DNA of 64,000 nt from Cichorium intybus. Lineage: Eukaryota; Streptophyta; Magnoliopsida; Asterales; Asteraceae. Positions 11,549 through 21,259 of this stretch are shown here, piece by piece (within the stretch, counting starts at the first letter, position 1; every line of letters starts with the position of its first letter). The translations under genes and the position numbers were made by a program. The notes beneath the pieces are model-generated. The model searched no databases, had not been told where the DNA came from, and worked only from the letters and a program-made list of their open reading frames with translations. The stretch is taken from positions 77,514,666 to 77,578,665 of the forward strand of contig CM042017.1 in the NCBI GenBank assembly GCA_023525715.1. The letters are read 5' to 3'.

Positions 11549-13039
11549 ATGGATCCCGCTAATTCCAATGCTAACAATGACCTTGATAATGTTATGGGTA
11601 CCGGTACACGTATTCCCTGATTGACAAAAGCTGAAGGTTTCACTGAGTGGAAATATAGGTTTGAACAGTACATCAATATGGAAGATGTCAAGTTGTGGAG
11701 AAGTTACTTACGTCCACTAATCAGAATTACTATGACCAGAGGTGATGTTGTAATTGACAAACCGTTTGAAGAATTTTCTGATCTGGATTTTGAAAAAGTA
11801 GAATGTGATCAGAAAGCTCTTGCCACTCTCTCAATGGCATTGTCACCTGAAATTGCTCAGGGTTTCCGTGAATAAATGACCGCTAAATCTTTATGGGAGG
11901 CTTTGATTGATGTATACGAGGGAAATGAAGACATGAAGCAAAGTTTGCAATATATGCTTCGTCAGAGATTCAATTTGTTCAATCACATACTCGGTGAATC
12001 TCTTGAAACTCAATTACAGCGTTTCATCACTTTGAACACAGAGTTATCCATTAATGGAATTCACTTTCCAAGGATTGATGTTAACAAAAAGCTTTTGAAC
12101 TCTCTTCCAATAAGTTGGGATATCAATGTGGCTGTCATAAATAAGACTAGGGATTTGTCTAGACTCTTACTTTCTAAGATAATGGCTGTCGTCAAATCTA
12201 TGGACATGGATGACAAGCAGAGAGAGATGAATCATGTGAGCTCATATCAGTCTGCCAATATTGGAACTTCACCAAATAGTGCCTTTTCTGCTCAAGCTAC
12301 TGGTCATGCCTCTACTCATGTTCAAGTCAAGTCTCAGCCTACATCAGTTCCTGCTTCTACTGCCAAGACCCCAATTCCTGCTCAACCTCTTCCAAAGGGT
12401 GCTGAATAAAACCTAGGCATAATGGCTGGTCTCCTGAATTGCTACAATGCTCTTGTTGCTGGTGAATTGTTTCATCATATGACTGCAGGAGATCTTGATC
12501 AAATTAATCCTGATGACCTGGAGGAGATGGATATTTCTTGGAACATCGCTATGGCTGTTCATAGGGCCAAGAAATTTACCCAGAGGTCTGGAAGGAACAA
12601 TTGGGCAAACAACAATGGTGATAGGAAGATGAGTCTCAACAAAGCAAGTCTCAAATGTTTCAACTGCAACGAGCTTGGTCACTTTGCTTGAGAATGTACC
12701 AAGCCCAAGATGGAGAATGCTGACAGAACCTTGGTACCTATTGGAACGAATCATGTTGCTGCTCAACCCCAAAACACAGAAAGAACAATGGTGGCTCAAC
12801 AATTCACATGGGAGGATAAACTGCAGGATCTAAACTTGAATGGAGATGGCAGAGCTCATTTTGCTCAAATTGAAGGAGAGATGGACGTGGATGCAACTGA
12901 AGGAGAGATGATGGACTTGCAGTTTGCTTTCATGGTTTCAACTACTCCAGCTGATACTGAGGTTAGTGAAGTTTCTTGCTCTTCTAAATCTTGCATTGAT
13001 ACAGTTGCTAAATACCATGAGTTAAATGAGAACTTAATT
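11549..13039 (+). pseudogene. Copia gag with zinc knuckle, four stops
   Basis: One reading frame runs from the ATG at 11549 to the junction near 13040. It has WKYRFEQYINMED, AKSLWEALIDVYEGNEDMKQ and LRQRFNLF, typical of the UBN2-type gag, and a CX2CX4HX4C knuckle, CFNCNELGHFA-stop-EC. Premature stops are at 11618-11620 (TGA), 11873-11875 (TAA), 12407-12409 (TAA) and 12689-12691 (TGA, at the usual Arg of the knuckle). All four fit a single C-to-T change of CGA or CAA, as expected from methylated DNA decay. The frame ends where the truncated LTR at 13040 begins. The rest of pol is missing. Confidence 0.93.
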
Positions 13040-13345
13040 GTAACCCTAGGAGGCTATAAAAGGAACCTCCTAGCCACCCTTAAACCTGCGCCATTTTGAA
13101 GATCTCTCTGGGACTCTGCTATTTTCTCCATTGCTTGGGTGTGACTCCATTTGAGGCAGGACAATTGTGCTGCTAGCTTTTGGATCAAGAATCAAAGGTT
13201 AGTTTTTCTCATCCAAATTCTTTAGAAAATTATTGTTGGCCTTAGGATAATATTATATGTTCATTAGAAGAAAAACATAGATCCTTATTATTAGGTTGCA
13301 TGTGAACTTAGGATTTCTAGTTCATTGTTTGTTTAAAACCTTTCA
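13040..13345 (+). repeat. 5' LTR of TR-GAG-like element, truncated
   Basis: It matches 25089-25324 from GTAACCCT on, has a TATA box (TATAAAAG, 13055-13062) and ends CCTTTCA one base before the PBS. The upstream part of the LTR is missing and gag of another element abuts. Confidence 0.88.
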
Positions 13346-13346
13346 G

Positions 13347-13358
13347 TGGTATCAAAGC
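13347..13358 (+). promoter_or_regulatory. Primer binding site, one base changed
   Basis: It reads TGGTATCAAAGC, against TGGTATCAGAGC in the sister copies, and should pair with initiator Met-tRNA apart from one mismatch. Confidence 0.85.
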
Positions 13359-13533
13359 CTGCTTGTTTTTATTGTGAATTGATATATCTGCTTTGCATGT
13401 TAAAGGGTATTTTGCGAAAATTAGACCCTCCTTAAGGCTTCATCGATTTTGTGGCTAGGGTTTTGAAAACCCTAGCCTCCACCCCTTGCCTGCGATTTCT
13501 ACATGCTAGGGTTTTGCAGGTTTTTTATTTTTG

Positions 13534-14572
13534 GTAATTGTGATTGTTTAAAAACTGGAAAGTTTAAACCCATTAATTGTTATATGCGAAATCTAGGGGT
13601 TTAAGATAGGTAAATTAATTTGATTAATTTTATGATGCCTATCTTGATTTAATTAGTTTAATTAAATAGTTTAATTAAAAGATAAATTAAATCACTTAAA
13701 GGTTTAAATTTAATTTTTGAAATTAAATATTAATTAGCGAAAATTAAAAGAATTAAACCTAGAATATTTTAAAAGTTTAAAATACATCTTATACATAGTA
13801 TAATTAAAAGTTAATATTATTTGTATAAGATAAAATTGGTTAGTCTTACCGTTAGTAGGTCTCATTCACAAAACTGTCATATAAAGAGGGTATAAGGCGA
13901 CTGCCTATAAAATGGTAATCTAATGGGTTTCCACTCTCACCCACTGCTCTCCTGGCCAGTCAAGTGTCGTTAGCCGATCGGGTTTGATAAAACCACTTAA
14001 GCCTCTTAAAAGTATAATGCTATTATTGAAAGTACTAGTATAATTCATTAAAATCCCAATCTAGTTACTTTAGGAAAAATGTGAATGAGTTGCTAATCCA
14101 TGAAATTGCACATTGCACTTTATGAAACATTGGTGGAGCGCGTGTGGTTAACCGGCACATCAATAGGGGTTCATAAAGAGTTGCAATGGGTTTCTCGATC
14201 TTACCATTATTGATAAAGCGTGTGTGGTTAACCGGCACATCAATTAGAGATGGTAATTGATTTCGAGAGTACCGAGCTAATTTGCATGGTTATTCACATC
14301 CAGTTTGTGATCCTCGGCATCCCAGTCACAAACAGTGAAGCACATTTGAGATTAAACATGACATTGAACAGTCCAAATGAATCTCAACAAATCTAGGAAT
14401 TTCATAAGATGAAATTGATAAGTGTATTATCTACCTTAATGATCATTATGTTGTGATTACGACATCCCTCTTCACACCATAGTTGAGGTATTTTGGATCC
14501 TAGCCTTAATAATAATAAATTAGGTAATTATTTAAAAGGATTGATTAAACTAATAAATTTTGTTTATTGTAG
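13534..14572 (+). other. Leader, candidate intron with two hairpin motifs
   Basis: It begins at a donor-like TTTTTG/GTAATTG and ends TTTATTGTAG immediately before the gag ATG, with a CTAAT branch-like site about 25 bases upstream. Two conserved hairpins lie at 14129-14164 and 14209-14244. The remainder is AT-rich with no coding potential. Confidence 0.6.
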
Positions 14573-15412
14573 ATGTCTGAATCAAGTGTCTATTCTTCTC
14601 CCTCTCCTCCTTCACCCATTTCTAAGAGCATCAAAAAGCACCTGCCAAATATGGAAAGGCTAACTGGCCTAAACTGTAAGGAATGGCTCCGCAATTGGAG
14701 ACTGGTTCTCGTTATTGCTGGCAAGCTACATCTCATTGAGTATCCGATCCTGGTTCCACTGGAACAAGTCATCATAAAAGGTCTTTATGATGAGCATGAA
14801 TTCTTAGTTAATGAATCCGAAGAAATTCGTGACCTCATGCTATTGACCACTGACCCCGAGTTCCGCAGGGATTTTGAATCCCTAGGGCCATATGAGTTAA
14901 TACAATTGGTTGAGGAAAGGTTCCAAAAACCAGTTGAAGAGGAACGAGCTAGGATCTTCAAAAGACTTGCAGAGTGCAAGCTAAAAGAGGAAAGTAACAT
15001 CGATTCGTATGTACTCAAGATTGAAGGATACATAGGCGAATTGTACAAACTTGGTTATTCCATGAGTCAGGAGATGAATGTTAACATCCTACTCGCTTCG
15101 CTGACTAGTAGGTACGATCTGTTAATTCAGACGTATAAAAAGGAAGACCAGAAAAAGACTTTTATAGAAATGCGTCCACTGTTGACTTTATACGAGTCAC
15201 TCTTGGATAGGCATAGCTCCAGTGATTCAGCTACTTCTGGATTAAGTCCAGTGAAGAGACGCATCAAGAAACGACCCAGATCGTCTGGACATATCTCAAA
15301 CTGGGAATTGATAGGATCGGATACAGTCACGGAAAGACTGAAAGACGCTCCAAGGTCAAAATCTTTTGAAAGCTCAGGTACATCTAAGAACCTCAAAACT
15401 CATGATCCATAA
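14573..15412 (+). CDS. Gag-like protein of TR-GAG-like element, 279 aa, open
   Basis: This is an uninterrupted gag of a non-autonomous retrotransposon. It should form the particle shell in the cytoplasm. Visible features are a Ser/Pro-rich start, LTGLNCKEWLRNWRLVLVIA (core of the UBN2-type gag start), TDPEFRRDFESLGPYEL, a charged helical middle (ERFQKPVEEERARIFKRLAE, KIEGYIGELYKLGY) and a basic Ser-rich tail (KRRIKKRPRSS). There is no CX2CX4HX4C zinc knuckle and no pol downstream. The protein of the second copy (38427-39227) aligns along the whole length, yet both stay open while neighbouring gag genes are full of stops, suggesting recent activity or selection. The ATG follows a candidate 3' splice site. 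The family assignment is sure; function is inferred from gag relatives. Confidence 0.85.
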   Translation: MSESSVYSSPSPPSPISKSIKKHLPNMERLTGLNCKEWLRNWRLVLVIAGKLHLIEYPILVPLEQVIIKGLYDEHEFLVNESEEIRDLMLLTTDPEFRRDFESLGPYELIQLVEERFQKPVEEERARIFKRLAECKLKEESNIDSYVLKIEGYIGELYKLGYSMSQEMNVNILLASLTSRYDLLIQTYKKEDQKKTFIEMRPLLTLYESLLDRHSSSDSATSGLSPVKRRIKKRPRSSGHISNWELIGSDTVTERLKDAPRSKSFESSGTSKNLKTHDP

Positions 15413-15909
15413 TTCATTGATTCATAACGTGATAGTCACATTTTGGTTTGTATTCAGGGAATCAGTAGGGTACGAGACTTTGGCTCATAGGAGCACATTT
15501 GGATTGGATTTCCAGCTCATGCAGTTTTTAAGTTTAGTTAGATATTAAAATCTTGTTATTAGCTTATTAGATGTGTGCGACATTGTCTATCATATAATAC
15601 GTTGTTCAAGGATTTTTATTTTAATAAAATTGTTGATTTTCTTTTAACACATGGTTATTTGAATTATCCTTGAAATATTGTATGAGTGTGTTGAATGCAT
15701 GAATAGTAATAACTTGAATGTTGATGCATCCAAAATTGTTTGGATTCAGGAATTGTGTCCTTTATGATTGTTAAAGTAAATGTTATAAGGATCAGTTCAA
15801 CAAAATGTTCAGTTGGACAGGACTTTGGAATCATTTGACTTAGAGTCACATGATGAATTGAGCTCTTAATGTGGCAAGAAATGAATCAACCAAAGATCCA
15901 GTTGGACAG
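15413..15909 (+). other. Non-coding region after gag, with repeat units
   Basis: No gene is seen. Units containing CAGTTGGACAGGACTTTGGAA and TTGACTTAGAGTCA start here and resume after the nested element at 21255, as in the sister copy (37808-38060). The stretch ends at GACAG, the target duplication of the nested element. Confidence 0.7.
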
Positions 15910-16333
15910 TGTTGGGAATTAATTTTAGTTGGTTTAATCTTTTATTTATAAATGACTAAAACTGTTAGAAATCATTTTATAGGGCTTTATTTGGAAACTC
16001 GGTGTGAACCGAACAACCCTAGGTTGTTCGGTCTTGGTCCTTGGCGGATTACACCCTTGTGGGTTTGTTTCTCGGTTGGGCCTTTATACAGTGGGTTAGG
16101 GTTTTAGGCTAAGTATCTAGGGAGTATTTAAAGCTTCTTATAGCCTCATTAGAGAGATTGGTTGTCCTAGAGAAGTGTGCTAATCATAGAGAGAATTAGA
16201 GTGTTCTTGGCAACCAAAAGGAAACTTATTTACTAGTCTAATACAAGAGTGCATTGAAGTTTGATTGAAATCTCCTTGTGTTCTTATTGCATGATTGATA
16301 TATTTTTGATCTAGAGAACATTTGGGACCTACA
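15910..16333 (+). repeat. 5' LTR of nested element (424 bp)
   Basis: It begins TGTTGGGAATTAATTTTAG and ends GGGACCTACA. Its partner is at 20825. A TATTTAAAG promoter-like box is near 16123. Confidence 0.95.
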
Positions 16334-16335
16334 AT

Positions 16336-16347
16336 TGGTATCAGAGC
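16336..16347 (+). promoter_or_regulatory. Primer binding site of nested element
   Basis: TGGTATCAGAGC, two bases after the LTR, is complementary to initiator Met-tRNA. Confidence 0.93.
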
Positions 16348-16779
16348 TTGTTTTTTATATTAATCATCTTTGTTCTTGGAGATTTTGGAGTTTTTAGAGT
16401 GTTTTGATCCGTTTTTTGAGATTTTCGGACTGTTTTGGTGTTTTTGTGCTTGATGTTCTTGGTGTTCTTGAAGACCTTCAAGCCAAAATCTTAAAAAAGT
16501 GGGTTTTGGATCGAGAAATCGTGTTTCAGATCTGTTTTGGCGTGATTTTTAGTTGTTCGGTGGAGGCTCCTGGCAGCTAGGGTTTTCCATTTGTTGTTCG
16601 GCAGCTGCATTAATTCTTTATGGTTTCAGTAAGTTGTTCGGGTTTTCCATTTGTTGTTCGGCAGCTGTATTAATTCTTTATGGTTTCAGTAAGTTCTTCG
16701 GGGTGCTTTAAGGTTTAGTCTCCGCCTCCTTTAGTTGCTCGGTCCGCTTAAAAAAATTTTATCGTGCCTTAGGCTTTCT

Positions 16780-16851
16780 GCGCACCGCAAGCATTGAACC
16801 GCCGACCTCCTGCTTCCAAACGCGCGCTCTAACCAACTGAGCTACGAGAGC
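16780..16851 (-). other. tRNA-like sequence in the leader (SINE-like or tRNA relic)
   Basis: On the minus strand GCTCTCG is followed by TAGCTCAGTTGGTTAGAGC, an intact D arm and A box, then GGTTCAATGC, a B-box-like sequence. The anticodon stem does not pair, so this is not a working tRNA. A second B box, GGTTCGAGACC, lies at 16950-16960 on the same strand. A tRNA-derived SINE piece caught in the retrotransposon leader is the simplest reading. Confidence 0.6.
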
Positions 16852-17539
16852 TTTGTGCCCTTCATTCGATTCCTCGGTTCTTTATCGGTCTGTTTATAGT
16901 TGCTCGGTCAACATAAAATAAGAAAAGGCGCCTCAAAGTGTTGTGCGCAGGTCTCGAACCGGAAATCTTTTGTTGCTCCTTCCTGGAGAGCTTCCCAACA
17001 GACACAACTGATTTTTGTTATTAATTTGTTGTTCGGTTGGTACTTGTGGTTGCTCTGTTCAAATTGTTGTTCGGTTCCTTGATTGTTCGATTCTTGCCAT
17101 TCCTTTGTCGGCCCACTTTAAAAAAAACATTTAAATCAATCTCTTTTTTGAGATTAATCCGGCCCAAAATTGAAATACGTTCAGGTTCAGCGCAAATGTT
17201 TTGAGTTTTGACGACACTTTATAAAGGAGAAAGTGGTTAAGGAATTTATAATCCATTTTTTAAAATCAATTTTCTCAAGTCACATTCCTTTTCAATTTTT
17301 TTAATTTTGAAGGGAGAGAACACCAAATTTTTTTTAATCAATTTCCTTTTCTAATTCAAAATTTCAAATTTGACCTAATATTTTTTCACAATTTTAAAAT
17401 CAAATCCGATTTCTTTTATTTTTGGTTCTCCTTTTAATTTTAAATCGATTTCCGATTTTGTTTTTCAAGTGATCACAAAGAAAATTTTCGGTCAAATTTC
17501 ATCTTTGAAAGTTTTACAGTTAAACTTTTTTTTGTCAAA

Positions 17540-19147
17540 ATAGCTACCACGACAACAGACGTTTGCGAAAAATCATGTTCCCCAGATTGTGAAAAGATAA
17601 TCAACAAATATAAGGAACTAAACGAAAATCTTATGGGAGAAGTTTTTGCACTTGAAAACCTTGTCCACAAACATAAAAAGAAACTGAGACCTTTGCAAGA
17701 AAAACTAGATGCCAAAATCTCAGACTATCGCAAAATGGAAGATGAACTTAGCACAAGAAGATGTCATCTTATATTTGTAAATTAAGATATCGCTAGATTA
17801 ACTGCTGAACTTGATGCATTGAAATCCGAATTTCAAAATGCTGAATCTAACTTTAAAAGGGTTTATGTATCAAGCGAAACAGTTGAGTCTATAATTGAAC
17901 ATCAAAGCAAATGGTTTAATAAACAAGGTGAAGGTCTTGGTTATAGTGTTGTTCCTCCTCCATATAATAACAATTTTTCTCGATCCCTGGATACTGAAGA
18001 GTCAGAGGATTGCTATCTCTCCAACTTCGTTCAAAAGGATCAATCTGGCACCGCTGAGAGTACTAAAATAAATTCTACTGATGCTTCTACCTCAAGTGCA
18101 GATACAGTGAAGAAAGAGGATGAAATCAAGGAGAATAAAACTGCTAAACCTGTTGTGTGTGGTTCTACAACTTCTTGTGGCGATGATTTGAAGTCAAAAA
18201 ATCCTAATATTAGGAAATTCAAGCCACAGAAGTTTGTGAAAGAAGGGGAAGTTCCTGCTGAACCAAGATCGATTCCCAGTAAATGTGGTTGTGCTTGCAA
18301 TTTGTGGAAGTTCCTTGAAAAACTCAAATGGACAATGACCAAGTAACAATCTCATTTACCTAAAAAGACAAACATGCTTCAATTATGGGATTGCGGGTCA
18401 TATTGCCAGGAACTGTCCATATCGCCCATACGTTCCCTTCTATTCACAAGGCTGGCAGAACGTGCCAAAAGGGAAATCTTGCAAAAGAAAACCCTCAAGG
18501 TCACGGTCACGCAACGATAATTGGAATGATGTGAAGGCCAAGAAGCAGGCCTCCAAGGACCAGAAGACCGATTTGAGAGATTGTTCCACCAAATCGAAAT
18601 CGGTAAAGTCGAGTCCATCTCAAGGATCGTTCTCGAGTCCACACTGGCGACAAAAGCACAAATCAAGGGGGAGTCCTGTTTCAAACTCAAGTACTGATAC
18701 AACCATCCGGTCAAACAGCAAAAGACCCAAACCGAATTACCGATGGGTACCAAAGGGCCAACATTCCAACTCATTTCATATTTCTGCTAATCTTTCATTC
18801 TTATCTGAGAAGCAGTATATGTCATGGGAACGGGTGAAGTGTGTTGATGACAATGGCAGACCTAGTTTCAAGATGGACTGGGTTCCCAAAACAAACTAAT
18901 CCCGCATCCTGTTCAGGAGCAGCTACGGAAGAATATCTTCAGACCTCGGTTCGTTGATAGTGGTTGTTCCAGGCACATGATTGGAGACATCTCTCAATTG
19001 CACAACATTCATATCATTGATGGAGAGTATGTTTTCGTTGTAGGAAGGGGAGAAAGGAAGGATCACGTGGGGATCGTACTTAACGATGTGTTGAAACTTA
19101 AAGGTAATTTTGCTCTTGAACTGGACTTGATACGTTTTAGTGACTGT
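17540..19147 (+). pseudogene. Copia gag C-terminal half and protease start
   Basis: A Lys/Glu-rich coiled-coil region (CEKIINKYKELNENLMGEV, EKLDAKISDYRKMEDELS) leads through a stop near 17783 to GEGLGYSVVPPPYNNNFS, a hallmark of one plant Copia gag lineage. After a frame change comes a knuckle CFNYGIAGHIARNCP whose second Cys is Tyr (18384-18386), an Arg/Ser-rich tail, and DWVPKTN. After another frame change comes the protease active-site segment FVDSGCSRHMIGDISQLH with its catalytic Asp, ending at a TGA at 19145-19147. Everything further downstream in pol is absent. Confidence 0.88.
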
Positions 19148-20824
19148 TAAATCAGTTTTGTAAATATTTTACCTTAATTTTTGTTTTTAGTTAAATTTGT
19201 ACATGGTTTTACTTTCGCACTTCTTTCCCATGCACAAATTTAGGGGGAGAAGAAAAACAAAACAAAAATTACAAAAACTTAAAAATACAAAAATATGTCT
19301 TTATTTTTTATAGTTTTCGTATCTTTCCTTTCAGAAAATTTAAAAAAACAAAAAATATGTCTTTATTTCAAGAAAATCTAAAAAATTCAAAAATATTACC
19401 TACCGACGACGCACCGAGTTTATACCACTCACTGCTGAGGTACAATTTTAAGTGTTTGTGATCCTTATTGGTATACCCTAAATGAGTGTGAAGCACTGAC
19501 AACCGCTTCTTAACCAATCTAAAAGTTTTTCTTGTGTAACACCAACTTCTAGACACTTTGAGAGAAACCACTCAAAGTCGAGAGTTAAAAAGTCTATGCC
19601 GATGGTTAGACTGCAAACCATAGTCTATCACACGCACCAATCCATTCTTAACCACCTTTATATTTCTAATGCAAGAAATAGACGATTCATTATTTTAAAC
19701 ATATAATGATGATATTTCGAAAATCTATGCTAGTGATCTATGCTACAATACAAGTAGTAGATGTGAGACATCAACAACCATTCTCACCAAACAAAGCTTC
19801 TAAATCAAGAGTTGGATGACTCAGTGTAATAAACCATACACTGATGACAATTCGAAAGTCTAGCCAATGGGTATGTCTAGTAACCAATACATATTACACG
19901 CTCATACCACTCTTGACCCAATACTTTCTTCTAAACAAATGTTCGTGATTCAATGTGATGTCACCTCACATTGATGAAACATTGAAACTCTGGGTCAGTG
20001 ATCATTGTTGATTACCACAATAGCTGTGAGACCCCGAACAACTTTACCTGATTAAAAATTGGCACTAGGATGGTACACTCCGCAGAGTTTGGATACCATT
20101 GAACGTCTCGCCAAGAGCCAAGTTGAATTGTCAACTTGTCAACTGCATTGAGATCTTTGATCAAGGATATGCATGGGCCTAAATCAAAACGGCCACGAGT
20201 AGCTCACCGATACTCAAACAATCGTAGTGCGTTCCCCTGGGTTCACACAGATATTGCGAGAAGTCTCATTCTTGAGCCAAGGATGAATCATTGAACAACT
20301 GTGGTGAGCTTTCCTAACTCCGTGACCCACAATATTTGCTGTCAGTGGATCGTATCGAGAAGCGCCAGTCAAGATCAACGTTCAAGAATTTCGACACGAA
20401 CATTTGTTCCCGAAGAAGGTGAAGCTGAATTCCATGTGAGAAGTTGTTTGAATTCCTCCTCAGTCAACTTGTTACTACATCAACACCTGAAGTGATCAAG
20501 TGAAGGGAAGACGAGTCAGACTCCATGCCAGTCAAAGTCAAATCTAAAGCTGGATGTCGTGATTCCAAGACCTATGCTGAAGCCTGTTCGTCCATGAACT
20601 TTCAGAGTCAAATCTAAAGACAGCCAATACCGAAGTTGAAGTTGTTGCTGCAATGTGTTGAATTCTATCAACATTCACTCCTGTCACCTGCTAAGAGGAA
20701 GGTCTTCCTGCTAAGGAGGAGATTGTCAATTTGAAGGGGAGATTGTTGGAAATATTCTACAGTGTTCAACTGAAGACCAAGTGAAGCCTGAAGATAAATG
20801 AAAGCATTAAACCAAGGTGGAGAT
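19148..20824 (+). other. Non-coding 3' region of nested element with ~130-bp repeats
   Basis: No coding sequence is seen. Between about 19585 and 20040 a diverged unit recurs every 125-138 bases, marked by GAAAATCTATGC-, GAAAGTCTAGCC- and GAAACTCTGGG-like starts near 19589, 19727, 19852 and 19983. The end is a polypurine stretch (AAGGTGGAGAT) touching the 3' LTR. Confidence 0.65.
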
Positions 20825-21254
20825 TGTTGGGAATTAATTTTAGTTGGTTTAATATTTTATTTATAAAGGACTAAAAGTGTTAGAAATCATTTTATAGGGC
20901 TTTATTTGGAAACTCGGTGTCAACCGAACAACCCTAGGTTGTTCGGTCTTGATCCTTGGCGGATTACACCCTTGTGGGTTTGTTTCTCGGTTGGGCCTTT
21001 ATATAGTGGGTTAGGGTTTTAGGCTAAGTATCTAGGGAGTATTTAAGGCTTCTTATAGCCTTATTAGAGAGATTGGTTGTTCTAGAGAAGTGTGCTAATC
21101 ATAGAGAGAATTAGAGTGTTCTTGGCAATCAAAAGGAAACTTATTTACTAGTCTTGATTTAATACAAGAGTGCATTGAAGTTTGATTGAAATCTCCTTGT
21201 GTTCTTATTGCATGATTGATATCTTTTTGATCTAGAGAATATTTGGGACCTACA
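20825..21254 (+). repeat. 3' LTR of nested element (430 bp)
   Basis: It is nearly the same as 15910-16333, with a 6-base insertion and about a dozen substitutions. It ends GGGACCTACA and is followed by target duplication GATAG. Confidence 0.95.
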
Positions 21255-21259
21255 GATAG

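Larger units (their letters stand above)
15910..21254 (+). mobile_element. Nested Copia-type LTR retrotransposon, 5.3 kb, complete ends
   Basis: It has two LTRs, PBS, a gag-protease remnant, a long non-coding 3' part and a polypurine tract, flanked by GACAG (15905-15909) and GATAG (21255-21259), a 5-bp duplication with one change. It encodes no integrase or reverse transcriptase. It sits in a tandem-repeat zone of the TR-GAG-like host element. The LTRs differ by roughly a dozen substitutions and one 6-bp indel. Confidence 0.93.

Noticed and set aside
16600..16700. Direct repeat of about 60 bases (GTTTTCCATTTGTTGTTCGG at two places)
   Set aside because: A small duplication inside a leader; real but ordinary replication slippage.
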